This document shows positions 24,414-34,172 of a stretch of DNA of 64,000 nt, piece by piece; position 1 is the stretch's first letter, and each line of letters begins with the position of its first letter. The stretch is from a bacterium (GTDB taxonomy: Bacteria > JACRDZ01 > JAQUKH01): contig JAQUKH010000008.1 in NCBI GenBank assembly GCA_028719205.1, forward strand, positions 23,000-86,999. Direction: 5' to 3'. The position numbers were made by a program, and so were the translations under genes. The notes beneath the pieces are model-generated. The model worked only from the letters and a program-made list of their open reading frames with translations. It did no database searches and was not told the DNA's origin.

Positions 24414-24902
24414 ATGTTAAATAATAGAAGTAAAATATTAAAAACAGCATATGTGGGACTATGCTTATGCTTTTTGGCTTCATGCCAGAATAAAGAAAAA
24501 GTATCTGAGAAACAACAGGGAATGCAGCAAATGCAACAATTTCCTCAGGCAGTTCCCGGAGCTGGAAGTACGTGGAAAGCGGTAAAGTTAATTGCAAAAG
24601 ACAAAACAAATCCAAATGATAAGGGCAAAGAATTCGACGTGGAAATAGGCGGTAATGCCGTTTTGATCCCAAATTCAAAACTAAAGATCAAAGTTGAAGA
24701 ATTTTTTCCTGATTTTTTTATGGATGAACAAAATAAAATGGCGTCTAAAAGCATTTCTTTAACCAACCCGGCCGTAGCTATTACAGTAGAAGAAGAAGGA
24801 AAACCTGCGTATCATGGATGGTTGTTCGCTAAATATCCTGATGTCCACGCATTCCCTCACGAAACAATAAGCATCAATTTGAAAGATTATATTAAAAAAT
24901 AA
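24414..24902 (+). CDS. DUF2155-like lipoprotein
   Basis: 162 residues with a lipobox at CFLASC (Cys24). After a Gln/Met-rich linker the domain reads WKAVKLIAKDKTNPNDKGKEFDVEIGG..., ending YHGWLFAKYPDVHAFPHE, which resembles DUF2155-type proteins of delta-proteobacterial relatives. AAGGAG precedes the start. The stop is 4 bp from the stop of the convergent SLBB gene. Function unknown; likely an envelope protein. Confidence 0.75.
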   Translation: MLNNRSKILKTAYVGLCLCFLASCQNKEKVSEKQQGMQQMQQFPQAVPGAGSTWKAVKLIAKDKTNPNDKGKEFDVEIGGNAVLIPNSKLKIKVEEFFPDFFMDEQNKMASKSISLTNPAVAITVEEEGKPAYHGWLFAKYPDVHAFPHETISINLKDYIKK

Positions 24903-24906
24903 GAAG

Positions 24907-26220
24907 TTATCTGTTAAAGGTATGTACCACACCTACAATGATCGCGATCTCAGAGAAGAATCTAACTGTTTCTCTCCAGAAATGGGTCTTTTTAGGTATT
25001 ATAACAGTATCGCCTGACTCCAATGGGGGAAGGCCTGAGAACTCACTTTTATCTAAATTTTCAGTCAAATCTAATTTCAACGTATTTGGATAATCCTTAC
25101 TATTCTTTCCTTTAATAACTTTTATTTTATTTATATATGCCTCATCCGTTACACCGCCGGCTAATTGAACTACGTTCCAGATATTCCTATTCCCTTCTAA
25201 TTGATAAGAACCGGGATGATAAACCTCACCAAGCACATAAACTAAATTAGCTTTAGACTCCACCTCCGGACGAAGCAATCCTTCATAAATATAAGTTGGA
25301 ACAATAATAGTATCACCGGCTTTAACGATAGGATTTCCTGATAAATCCCCATTATTTATGTAATTATTTATAGAATAAGTATTTACTACAGGTAAATCAC
25401 CTTTATATGAAATTATTGTTATTTTTTTTAAGTCAGCATAAGGAGTAAACCCGCCTGCTTTGGAAACGGCTTCAATTAATTCAATTGAATCTTCCAAAGG
25501 ATATACACCGGGTCCCCTTATTTCCCCGACAATATTTATATTTTTATGCCTTGTTTCTCCGCGTTTTCTTTCTTCTATCAATTTACCTTCTTCACCCAAA
25601 CGCGGGACATAAACAGTATCACCTGCTTTTAAAATCGGAAGCAGGCTGATATCCCCTGTTTGTAAATATTTATCCACATCTACCAGTATAACCTCTGATT
25701 TTTCCGCCCCTCCCCGTAAAATCCTGACACCCCTAAGAGAGGCATCCGCGGCACCTCCGCCGGCCTGTGTAATTACCTCTAAAATATTCGGCATCACCGC
25801 AAAAGAATATTGGCCCGGTTTCAGCACCTGTCCTAAAACAAAAACTCTGTTCCCCTTATAACCCTGAAGGTTCACTTCAACCTTAATAACATCTTTTAAG
25901 TATTTTGAAAGTTGCTGAACTAATAATTTTTCCAACTGATCCACTGTCAATCCTGAAACTTCGATCTTTTCAATTACAGGCGGGAATATAATATTACCTT
26001 CAGGTGAAACAGTGACTATTTTTTCCAGCTCAGGATAACCCCACACCGAAATTCTAATTACATCTTCCGTCCGCAGATTATATTCCTTGACAACAGCGGT
26101 AGTTTCCGGAGTTTTATCTACCGCGGAAACTTTAATATCTTCCGCCCTTACCATCGGGAATGGAATAATCATACTGATTATCAATAAATAACAAATGAAT
26201 TTTTTAAACATTTTACTCAC
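24907..26220 (-). CDS. SLBB-domain polysaccharide export protein
   Basis: 437 residues. Signal peptide, then a Poly_export (Wza N-terminal) domain (LRTEDVIRISVWGYPELEKIVTV..., ~50-125), followed by three SLBB repeats (FVLGQVLKPGQYSF, IVGEIRGPGVYPL, YVLGEVYHPGSYQL). A hydrophobic C-terminal helix (FSEIAIIVGVVHTF) may cross the outer membrane as in Wza. No lipobox. No glycosyltransferase cluster is adjacent. Confidence 0.85.
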   Translation of the reverse strand: MSKMFKKFICYLLIISMIIPFPMVRAEDIKVSAVDKTPETTAVVKEYNLRTEDVIRISVWGYPELEKIVTVSPEGNIIFPPVIEKIEVSGLTVDQLEKLLVQQLSKYLKDVIKVEVNLQGYKGNRVFVLGQVLKPGQYSFAVMPNILEVITQAGGGAADASLRGVRILRGGAEKSEVILVDVDKYLQTGDISLLPILKAGDTVYVPRLGEEGKLIEERKRGETRHKNINIVGEIRGPGVYPLEDSIELIEAVSKAGGFTPYADLKKITIISYKGDLPVVNTYSINNYINNGDLSGNPIVKAGDTIIVPTYIYEGLLRPEVESKANLVYVLGEVYHPGSYQLEGNRNIWNVVQLAGGVTDEAYINKIKVIKGKNSKDYPNTLKLDLTENLDKSEFSGLPPLESGDTVIIPKKTHFWRETVRFFSEIAIIVGVVHTFNR

Positions 26221-26232
26221 TTTCGTATTTTT

Positions 26233-27012
26233 CTAAAACACATGTGCTACACTTATAGCACTCTTGCTATTAACAAAACCGCCTGTATCTGAAACACTTC
26301 CCACAACCGAAAGGCTTATTTTCCAATCTGTTCCCGGACGGAACTCAATTCCAGGGCCCATATAAACTAAATTATAATCCGGAGTTTTTTCTCCATTGGT
26401 TTCCATAAAAAAAGATATTTTTTTACCGGATTGATATTCAAACGCGAAATCATATTGGAAAATATTTTTATATTTATAATCCCCTGCTACCGGAAACCAT
26501 TCACCTAAATGAAAATAGAAAAAATAGTCCCCTTTCAATTGTCCGATTTCATATTTTCCCAAAAGAGAGCAAAGTAGATCCGTCTCTTTTCCTCCCAAAC
26601 CCTTTTTTGATTCCCCTGTCTTTACTTTGCCCCCCAACTGCAAGGCTATATCCAGGTTCCGGTCAGCAAGCAAATCACCCTGATTTGAAAAAATCCTGTA
26701 CTTCAAAAATAATTGGCTATCACCTGATCCGCTTTGTTTATTTGTCCCGCCGGAAGTATACGGAAAAGACAGATCCAATTCCGTATCTTTATTAATACCA
26801 TAATACATATCAGCGGCGATATCCGAACGCCATGTAACATCTCCCAACCCAAAATTATTCTCCCTGGCATAAATTTCCTTTAAACTAAGCTGTAGCTTGT
26901 CAGCAGGAAGAAAACGGAAAGATGGTGTATAAAATGGGTTGGCATAAACCACTTTATCTACTTTTACTAAAAATAATACCGCTAAACTTATTAAAAAAAA
27001 AATCTTTTTCAT
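26233..27012 (-). CDS. Outer-membrane beta-barrel-like protein
   Basis: About 259 residues from ATG 27012, which starts a clean signal peptide (MKKIFFLISLAVLFLVKVDK...). The rest alternates polar and aromatic residues in beta-strand periods (DLSFPYTSGG, LQLGGKVKTGESKK, DYFFYFHLGEWFPV, WKISLSVVGSVSD) and resembles transporter-like or porin-like barrels of the DUF3187/MetA-pathway-of-phenol type. No ligand can be assigned. It lies 12 bp upstream of the SLBB gene in the same direction. Confidence 0.65.
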   Translation of the reverse strand: MKKIFFLISLAVLFLVKVDKVVYANPFYTPSFRFLPADKLQLSLKEIYARENNFGLGDVTWRSDIAADMYYGINKDTELDLSFPYTSGGTNKQSGSGDSQLFLKYRIFSNQGDLLADRNLDIALQLGGKVKTGESKKGLGGKETDLLCSLLGKYEIGQLKGDYFFYFHLGEWFPVAGDYKYKNIFQYDFAFEYQSGKKISFFMETNGEKTPDYNLVYMGPGIEFRPGTDWKISLSVVGSVSDTGGFVNSKSAISVAHVF

Positions 27013-27034
27013 CAGGTTTATTACTATTTTTATT

Positions 27035-27718
27035 TTACTGCGCTCTAATAACTGCCTCGGTGCCTTTATCGCTTTCATTATCAGAATCATCTACCGCTGA
27101 TATCCTGAAGATATAATAAGTGGTAGTATCCAGTCCTTCAATGACACAAGTAGTTTCAGGGGGCTGGCCAATTTTTTCTCTTACTACATCATAACTGGCT
27201 CCGCCATTAGTTGACCTGTAAACATTATATTTAGCTAAATCCGGTTCAATATTTGCCGACCAGCTTAAATTAATCTTTCCGGCAACTACCACCAAAGCAG
27301 TAATGCCGGCAGGTATTGCAGGTGCAACATTGTCACCCTTAGCTTTACAAATAACTTCATCGCTATATTCACTCTCATTATTGGAATTATCCAAAGCTGT
27401 AATTTTAAAAAAATAATTATTGCCCGGAATAAGTTTCGTAACGGTATAATTATTTGCCGATTGGCTTGCTATAAAATCTAATTTTCCCCCGCCCTGGCCG
27501 CCCCCATAAATGTTATAACCTAAAATATCATTTTCAGTATTAGCCGTCCAGCTTAAATTAATTTCGCCTTTTGTAGAACCGGTCAATGCTGTAAGCCCGG
27601 TTGGTTTTAAAGGCGCTTCAATATTTGACTGCGCAATCCCGCTTTCATCTTTTTTAGCGCAGCCGAAAAAAACCAAAAAAATAAATAAAATTACAGTAAA
27701 ATTTTTAATTAATTTCAT
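27035..27718 (-). CDS. Lipoprotein with two fibronectin type III domains
   Basis: 227 residues; lipobox VFFGC (Cys20), then two FN3 domains (KPTGLTALTGSTKGEINLSWTA... and PAGITALVVVAGKINLSWSA...), each with the WxAN..D..YNIY/YNVY pattern. Probably a surface or periplasmic adhesion or scaffold protein. First gene of a three-gene minus-strand set with the barrel and SLBB proteins. Confidence 0.85.
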   Translation of the reverse strand: MKLIKNFTVILFIFLVFFGCAKKDESGIAQSNIEAPLKPTGLTALTGSTKGEINLSWTANTENDILGYNIYGGGQGGGKLDFIASQSANNYTVTKLIPGNNYFFKITALDNSNNESEYSDEVICKAKGDNVAPAIPAGITALVVVAGKINLSWSANIEPDLAKYNVYRSTNGGASYDVVREKIGQPPETTCVIEGLDTTTYYIFRISAVDDSDNESDKGTEAVIRAQ

Positions 27719-27762
27719 TTTAACCTGCCAGCATGAACATTTTTTGTTTTACTTAAAAGCAC

Positions 27763-27791
27763 ATTATACTATTTAATTTTGTTTAAATCAA
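27763..27791 (-). promoter_or_regulatory. Promoter for the FN3 lipoprotein set
   Basis: Minus strand TTGATT (27791-27786), 17 bp, TATAAT (27768-27763), with about 45 bp to the ATG. Confidence 0.6.
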
Positions 27792-27814
27792 TAAAATTTA
27801 AATCTCAAAATTTA

Positions 27815-27842
27815 TTGCATCCATATTATTTTATGATATAAT
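27815..27842 (+). promoter_or_regulatory. Promoter for the metalloprotease gene, nearly leaderless
   Basis: TTGCAT (27815-27820), 16 bp, TATAAT (27837-27842). The ATG is only 10 bp after the -10 box, so the mRNA would start within a few bases of the start codon. No Shine-Dalgarno is present. Confidence 0.55.
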
Positions 27843-27851
27843 TCTTCTATT

Positions 27852-30677
27852 ATGAAAAGATTATTTTATCTTTTGTTATTGATTATCATTTTGCCACTGA
27901 TAACTGTTTCAGCGAATGAAAATGTTGAAAGTGAAATACTTAAAGAATGGCGTATTTTAAATTCAAAACCACAACTTTCCCCCGGTAAAAAGATATCCGG
28001 AACTTCAAAAAACAGTGTTGAAATGAGTATGTTCCTGAACAAGGTAAATAAAAACTGGAACAAACTTTCATCTTCAACGCAAAATTTAATAAAACCAATT
28101 CTTTTAAGGCCAACAGATCTCTTATATTTAATCCCCGGCCAACAAGGTACAAACATTAATGTGGTTTATGATCCTAATTTTGGTTACGAATATTATGATA
28201 CTACCAATTTCAGGATTTATTATGCCAAAGGCGGAAAAGACGCCCCGCCAAGCCTTGATTTTGTCAAAATAATAGCCGGCGCGTTCGAATCAAGTTACGC
28301 CATTGGGGTAACAAATAAAGGTTTTACCCCTCCGCCTGATGATTTTAACTTTACAACACAAAGATCTGCCGATAATAACGGAGGCGATTCAAGATATGAT
28401 GTTTATCTTAAAGATATTGGAACTAACTTTATAGGGACTTTCGGCTGGACACAGCCTGAAGGAATCCCGAACAATCAAAGTAAGGATTATGTCAGATATA
28501 GTTTTATAGTAATGGATAATGATTATGCGACTGCCGCTACCCCATATAATGCAGACCCTCAATATGATACAACCCAAAGCCCTGAAAATTTCGCGAGGAT
28601 CACGGCTTCACATGAATTTTTTCACGCGATTCAATATAGTTATAATCAAAATGTAGACGACTGGTTCTTAGAAGCATCAGCAATATGGTTTGAAGATCAA
28701 GTATTTCCATATATTAATGATTATATCCGTTATTTAAAAGGAGATTTCAGATGGTTCTCCCTGCCTGAAATACCTTTAGACTTCGATACTACATCAAACA
28801 CTCATAAATATGGCAGCGGGATCTGGCCTATTTTTCTGGAAAAGAAATTTTCCGGAATTTTAAAAAATTTCTTTGAGGATGCCGGTGCCACCAGTGCTCC
28901 AAACGTTTTTAACATTTTAGATACCAGGCTGCGGGCTGTTCCCAATAACAGCAGTTTGTCTTCCGCTTTCTCAAAATTTACAGTTTGGAATTATTTCACA
29001 GGGAAAAATGATGATGGCGCGCATTATCCCGACGGCGCGCTTTATGACACTTTATACATTTATAATACGACATCTGATTATATGCCAGATCCCAGAGTAA
29101 CTCCAATCGGTATCAATGAAAAATTACCCGGATATCTGGGATCAAATTATCTGATTTTCACAAAGAGCGGATCCAACCTGAGAATAGTGCTTAACGGGAG
29201 TGAATTTACTCCGGTTAATTTATCATGGAACGCGTCTGTAATAATAAAATCCGGGGCAACTTATACCGAAACTACAATCGTACTTGACGCGCAAAATGCC
29301 GGAGGAATAAACATTACTTCACCATATGACACCGTAATTCTTATCCCCAGTATTTACGAAACCGCGCACGCTAAATCTGATTTAACCAGGCTGCCATATG
29401 AATATGGATTTTCCAGTGATACTGTCGCGCCTTCAATCATATCCGCTCTTGCCGCGTCTGATGTTCCGCTTGATCAAGGCTACACTATCGCGCTTAAATG
29501 GTCCGCATCTCCAGATGACACTACAGGAGGCAGTATAGATAGTTATGATATTCTTCGAAGCACATCATCCGGAACAGGATTTTCATTAGCAGCCTCTGTT
29601 ATTCCAAATGGTTCCGCTCTCTATAGTACAACAAACACCGTTCCGGCAAATAAAACTAATTATTATTATAAAATACGTGCCAGAGATAAATGGTATAATT
29701 ATAACACTGCCGGAGAGATCGAGTCTTTACCGGTTATGGCAATAGATGATAAACCGCCAGGCCCTCCCACAAATGCAAAAGCTTCTGATACGCCTCTTGA
29801 TGAAGGCGGGAGCATCAATGTAACGTGGAATAAATCAGCTGATGATGGAAATGGAGCTTTTGATGTCGCGAAATATACTATTTTCCGGGCCGCGAATCTT
29901 GCAGGGCCGTTCCAAACCGCGGGAGTCGCGAGTCAGGGAAAAACAATTTTTTACGATACTCCCGTAATTAATAATACCGATTACTGGTACTATGTCGTGG
30001 CTGAAGATGGAAATCCTAACTATTCTACTTCTAACGTAACCGACTCTGCCCAGGCAAGAGATGATTTCACGCCGCCGCCTACTGATTTCAAAGCGGTTGG
30101 TATAGATGATAGAATATCACTTAGTTGGAAAAATCCGACAGTACCGGATTTTGTAAAGGTCTTTATCAGAAGGAAAAACGAATCTCACCCCGTCAATAAA
30201 ACCGACGGCACAGGTGTCTATGAAGGAATTGATTCCACTTTGGCAGATAACAATAGTATAACCGTCGGCCAGACTTATTACTATTCAGCGATCTCTTATG
30301 ATACCGCGGGAAATGAATCCTCTCTGGATGACGGAAGCCGGGCACAGGCCGCTATCACACTTAAAGCGTTTAATTATCCCAATCCCACATTTTCAGGCCA
30401 AACCACTATCAGGTACCAGTTAGAAAACACATCCGGGATCGAAGCCACCCTTTACATCTTTGATATCGCGGGGGAACTTGTTTTAAAAATAGATAATATC
30501 TTATATAACTCCAATAATACACAACCTATTGCCGGAACGCCTGTCTATGATTACAGCTGGGACGGTAATAACGGCAAAGGGCGTCAAGTCGCAAGCGGCG
30601 TATATATCTTTATTATTGAGGCTAAAGACAGTATTTCTAAAAAAGACAGAACAGGAAAGATCGCGGTGATAAAATGA
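27852..30677 (+). CDS. Secreted MXAN_6640-type metalloprotease with FN3 domains
   Basis: 941 residues. Signal peptide, then a peptidase-like region with a zinc motif HEFFH (residues ~255-259, in TASHEFFHAIQYSYN) followed by DDWFLEASAIWFED, the pattern of the MXAN_6640 family of putative metalloproteases. FN3-like domains occupy about 530-820, and the C-terminus (FNYPNPTFSGQTTIRYQL ... GVYIFIIEAKD) is a FlgD/type-A-sorting-like Ig domain. Proteolysis is predicted from the motif only. It overlaps the PorV-like gene by 4 bp. Confidence 0.83.
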   Translation: MKRLFYLLLLIIILPLITVSANENVESEILKEWRILNSKPQLSPGKKISGTSKNSVEMSMFLNKVNKNWNKLSSSTQNLIKPILLRPTDLLYLIPGQQGTNINVVYDPNFGYEYYDTTNFRIYYAKGGKDAPPSLDFVKIIAGAFESSYAIGVTNKGFTPPPDDFNFTTQRSADNNGGDSRYDVYLKDIGTNFIGTFGWTQPEGIPNNQSKDYVRYSFIVMDNDYATAATPYNADPQYDTTQSPENFARITASHEFFHAIQYSYNQNVDDWFLEASAIWFEDQVFPYINDYIRYLKGDFRWFSLPEIPLDFDTTSNTHKYGSGIWPIFLEKKFSGILKNFFEDAGATSAPNVFNILDTRLRAVPNNSSLSSAFSKFTVWNYFTGKNDDGAHYPDGALYDTLYIYNTTSDYMPDPRVTPIGINEKLPGYLGSNYLIFTKSGSNLRIVLNGSEFTPVNLSWNASVIIKSGATYTETTIVLDAQNAGGINITSPYDTVILIPSIYETAHAKSDLTRLPYEYGFSSDTVAPSIISALAASDVPLDQGYTIALKWSASPDDTTGGSIDSYDILRSTSSGTGFSLAASVIPNGSALYSTTNTVPANKTNYYYKIRARDKWYNYNTAGEIESLPVMAIDDKPPGPPTNAKASDTPLDEGGSINVTWNKSADDGNGAFDVAKYTIFRAANLAGPFQTAGVASQGKTIFYDTPVINNTDYWYYVVAEDGNPNYSTSNVTDSAQARDDFTPPPTDFKAVGIDDRISLSWKNPTVPDFVKVFIRRKNESHPVNKTDGTGVYEGIDSTLADNNSITVGQTYYYSAISYDTAGNESSLDDGSRAQAAITLKAFNYPNPTFSGQTTIRYQLENTSGIEATLYIFDIAGELVLKIDNILYNSNNTQPIAGTPVYDYSWDGNNGKGRQVASGVYIFIIEAKDSISKKDRTGKIAVIK

Positions 30678-31627
30678 AGTTGCAAGTTACAAGTCACAAG
30701 TCACAAGTTAAAACTTTATTAACTATTATCTTAATTTATTTTTTTATAACAGTTTACCAGGTTTTTGCCGGATCGCAAGATGCGGGAGATGCCGCCGCTT
30801 TTTTAAAAAGCGGGCAAAGTGTCCGGGCGCTTGGCATGGGAAAGGCTTTTACAGCTATCGCGGACGACGCAAGCGCGTCATACTGGAATCCCGCGGGGCT
30901 TGCGCAGCTTAACAAAAATGAATTTATGTTCATGTACAGTAAACCTTTCAGCCTGGTCTCAGGGATCCAAAATGAAAATATTGCTTTCGCGTTGCCATTT
31001 AGTTTTGATTACAATTATGAAAATTTAAAAGCCGCTGTCGGATTTAACATAATTTATTCCGCGGTAGACGGGATCAAAGGTTACACTGAACAGGCCCTGC
31101 CGACAGGCGAAGAATTTTCCAACCGGGATATGGCATACCTTCTATCCTGCGGTGTTAACGGATTAATACAGAATACTGACCTGGGAATAACTTTCAAAAT
31201 AATATCTCAAAAAATATATACTTATTCCGATTATGGTTTCGGAGCTGATATTGGTTCTCTCTATCACTGGCAAAATTTCAGGTTTGGATTGGTGCTTCAG
31301 GACGTGCTCCAGGCAAAAATAAAGCTTAAAGACACATCGGATATCATCCCTGTTAAACTTAAAACAGGTATAGCTTATTCGATCCCGGATATATTCACTG
31401 TTTCTATGGGATTAGACCTGATCAGGAACCGGGATCTGAAGGAACATTTTGGGATAGAATATACAATAGCTAAATTAGTTTCCCTGAGAGGTGGATATAC
31501 AACCGACACAAACGAAATAACCGCCGGACTTGGATTTAAGAAAGAGGCTTATGAGATCAATTATGCCTTTGCCCGCCATGAAGAACTGGAAAACAGCCAC
31601 CGGGTCTCACTCAGCATAAGATTTTGA
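30674..31627 (+). CDS. PorV/PorQ family outer-membrane protein
   Basis: 317 residues: after the signal peptide GDAAAFLKSGQSVRALGMGKAFTAIADDASASYWNPAGLA is the PorV/PorQ (FadL-like) hallmark, followed by a beta-barrel ending in RVSLSIRF. PorV proteins act in type IX secretion, but relatives occur outside it. The signal-peptide n-region (QVTSHKSQVK) is written by 7-bp repeats. Its ATG overlaps the metalloprotease stop, which suggests a shared export role. Confidence 0.87.
   Translation: MKLQVTSHKSQVKTLLTIILIYFFITVYQVFAGSQDAGDAAAFLKSGQSVRALGMGKAFTAIADDASASYWNPAGLAQLNKNEFMFMYSKPFSLVSGIQNENIAFALPFSFDYNYENLKAAVGFNIIYSAVDGIKGYTEQALPTGEEFSNRDMAYLLSCGVNGLIQNTDLGITFKIISQKIYTYSDYGFGADIGSLYHWQNFRFGLVLQDVLQAKIKLKDTSDIIPVKLKTGIAYSIPDIFTVSMGLDLIRNRDLKEHFGIEYTIAKLVSLRGGYTTDTNEITAGLGFKKEAYEINYAFARHEELENSHRVSLSIRF
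30677..30711. repeat. Exact 7-bp tandem repeat at the 5' end of the PorV-like gene
   Basis: AAGTTGC AAGTTAC AAGTCAC AAGTCAC AAGTTAA starting right after the ATG. It encodes the signal-peptide n-region. Confidence 0.9.
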
Positions 31628-31628
31628 T

Positions 31629-32975
31629 ATGAAATTAAATATTGGATTGATAAATCTGGGATGTCCGAAAAATCTGGTTGACGCTGAAACCCTATTGGGT
31701 TTTATCTCTTTAGAAAAATTTACAATAACCGACATATCCAATGCTCAAATAGCAATAGTAAATACCTGCTGTTTTATAAAAGAAGCTACAAAAGAATCAT
31801 TGGAAACTATTCTAAAACTATATCAATTAAAAAAAACAGGCCGCATAAAACTGATTTTGGTAACAGGCTGCCTTCCGCAGCGATATAAAAAAGACGCTTT
31901 TTCTGAATTAAAAGAAGCAGACGCTTTTATTGGGCCGGGGAAATATTCTGAAATAAACGATATTATTGAGAGTTGTTTAGATTCAAAAAGAGAGATCAGG
32001 ATAACCAGCCATCCGGATTACAATATTTCATACCGCCCTGTTTCCCTGACACCAAAGCATTATACATATTTAAAAATTTCAGACGGATGCTCAAATAAAT
32101 GCCATTACTGTTCCATTCCTTCAATACGCGGCCCGTATCGAAGCAAGCCATGGAAGGATTTAAAAAATGAATTAAATTTTTTATCTAAAAATAAAAATTT
32201 AAAAGAACTGAATATTATAGGGCAGGATATCACCGCGTATGGAAATGACCTGAAAACCGGCATGGATCTTCCGTATTTGTTAAAAAATATTATTAAGGAA
32301 ACGTCTGTTCCCTGGATCCGGCTGCTTTACACTCACCCCAAACATTTTAAAGAAGAACTTCTGGACCTGATAAATTCTGAAAGACGCGTCTTAAGATATA
32401 TTGACCTGCCGCTTCAGCATATCAATGACAGGATACTTACAAAAATGAACCGCGGAGTTACGAGAAATGAAATTTCAAACCTGCTTGATAAAATAAGGGA
32501 TAAAACACCTCAAGTTGCCGTAAGAACAACCTTTATCGTAGGATTTCCTACAGAAACCGACAAAGAATTTGAAGAACTTTTGGATTTTGTTAAGCTGCAG
32601 AAATTCGACCGCCTGGGCGCGTTTAAATATTCCCCTGAAGAAGGAACAAAGGCCTTTTCTTTCAAACCCCGCGTTTCCGAGTCCATTCAGGAAGAAAGAT
32701 ACCATGAACTTATGAGTGCCCAAAAAACAATTTCATTGGAAAAAAATAAAAAACTGATCGGGCAAAAAATAAATGTCTTGATAGACGGAGCCTCAACTAA
32801 AAAAAATTATTCTTTTTACGGGCGTTCTGGATCCGACGCCCCGGAGATAGATAATACGGTCTGGATCAAAAAAAATAAAATGAAAAATGAAAATAAGATA
32901 AAAATAGGAAATTTCTACACAATAAAAATTACACAGGCAAAACATTACGATCTTGTAGGAGAAATAGTCAGCTGA
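31629..32975 (+). CDS. rimO: Ribosomal protein S12 methylthiotransferase RimO
   Basis: 448 residues. UPF0004 N-terminal domain begins with INLGCPKNLVDAE (typical for RimO); the radical SAM motif is CSNKCHYC (~155-162); KISDGC, RYIDLPLQHIND and a C-terminal TRAM domain follow. It adds a methylthio group to an aspartate of ribosomal protein S12. Located 1 bp after the PorV-like stop; the phosphoesterase start overlaps its stop. Confidence 0.95.
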   Translation: MKLNIGLINLGCPKNLVDAETLLGFISLEKFTITDISNAQIAIVNTCCFIKEATKESLETILKLYQLKKTGRIKLILVTGCLPQRYKKDAFSELKEADAFIGPGKYSEINDIIESCLDSKREIRITSHPDYNISYRPVSLTPKHYTYLKISDGCSNKCHYCSIPSIRGPYRSKPWKDLKNELNFLSKNKNLKELNIIGQDITAYGNDLKTGMDLPYLLKNIIKETSVPWIRLLYTHPKHFKEELLDLINSERRVLRYIDLPLQHINDRILTKMNRGVTRNEISNLLDKIRDKTPQVAVRTTFIVGFPTETDKEFEELLDFVKLQKFDRLGAFKYSPEEGTKAFSFKPRVSESIQEERYHELMSAQKTISLEKNKKLIGQKINVLIDGASTKKNYSFYGRSGSDAPEIDNTVWIKKNKMKNENKIKIGNFYTIKITQAKHYDLVGEIVS

Positions 32976-34153
32976 TGAAAGAACTTAACCACACAGGCCG
33001 CGGGAGAAATAAATATTTCCTTATAATCAATTTTCTTATCGCGGTCATAATAATCCTTTTTATTTATCATCTCTATCTTGGAGACCGGATAAATATTAAC
33101 ACGCCATACATTGGAGATTCTACCTATTCTTCCGGCCAGATAGATATTCTCCTTAAAGACGGGATTATAACTAATAATTATCAGACAGTATTCGAGACAT
33201 TCGCGAAATCTTTAAGCCCCGTTATAGAAATAAAGAACAAAGGCGATTCCAATAAAAATATAATCCTGGTCGTTAAAAATATAGATGTGGAAAATTCCGG
33301 AACTGAAATTACAGGTAAAGCGGAAATAAAAAAACTGAAAAACAGCCTTCTTTTCAAACTTGAATTGGACAAGAACTCCGTATCTAAAATAAAAGTCTTT
33401 CCCAAAAATGAAAATGATAAATTTGTTTTCGCGGTAATAGGCGACACTCGCGGCAGTGAAAGCCCTTTCACGAACAAGCGTGGAAGTTATTTCATTTACA
33501 GGCAATTTGAAAAAGAGATCAATGAAATTAAGCCTGCCTTTTGGATCAATCTCGGGGATATGGTCAATTCAGGACAACCATATCAATACCGCCGCTTTAA
33601 GGAACAAATAAAAAATATCCCTTTTCCGTTCTTTCCTGTTATAGGGAATCATGAATTTGTAAATCCCATCGGCGAGAAATATTTTAAAGCCTTGTTCGGA
33701 AATACCAACTACAGTTTTAATTACGGCAATTACCATTTTATTATCATTGATAATTCCAAAGGTGATTTTTCAAAAGAAAATTTTGACTGGCTGGAAAAAG
33801 ATATAAATGAAAATTTAAAGAAATATATAATTGTATTCGCGCATATGCCGGTCTTTGACCCTCGTCCGGGCAAAGATTACGCGATGAAAAACAAAGATAA
33901 CGCTTGGCACCTCGAGGAAATATTCATAAAGAATAAAATAAAATACGTATTCGCGGGCCACCTTCACGGATTTGCCTATGCTAAAAGAAAAGGCGTGGAA
34001 TATTATATTTCAGCCGGCGGCGGGGCAAAACTGGAAACTAAAAATGATTTTTATAATTACCTTCTGGTAAAAGCTGACGGAAAAAAACTGGAAGTGGAAA
34101 TCCGCAAACTGAACCCGCCTTTTATTTTAAGCGGGTTTAAGCGGTATTATTAA
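32975..34153 (+). CDS. Membrane-anchored metallophosphoesterase
   Basis: 392 residues. One N-terminal membrane helix (~15-37), an unassigned region, then a calcineurin-like phosphoesterase core: FAVIGDTRG (a GDxRG variant of GDxH), NLGDMVNSG, VIGNHEF, FAHMP and AGHLHG. The first motif has Arg where His is usual, as in some purple-acid-phosphatase-like groups. Substrate unknown; the catalytic part should face the periplasm. Confidence 0.85.
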   Translation: MKELNHTGRGRNKYFLIINFLIAVIIILFIYHLYLGDRININTPYIGDSTYSSGQIDILLKDGIITNNYQTVFETFAKSLSPVIEIKNKGDSNKNIILVVKNIDVENSGTEITGKAEIKKLKNSLLFKLELDKNSVSKIKVFPKNENDKFVFAVIGDTRGSESPFTNKRGSYFIYRQFEKEINEIKPAFWINLGDMVNSGQPYQYRRFKEQIKNIPFPFFPVIGNHEFVNPIGEKYFKALFGNTNYSFNYGNYHFIIIDNSKGDFSKENFDWLEKDINENLKKYIIVFAHMPVFDPRPGKDYAMKNKDNAWHLEEIFIKNKIKYVFAGHLHGFAYAKRKGVEYYISAGGGAKLETKNDFYNYLLVKADGKKLEVEIRKLNPPFILSGFKRYY

Positions 34154-34172
34154 TTATCCCCTTAACTCAAGT

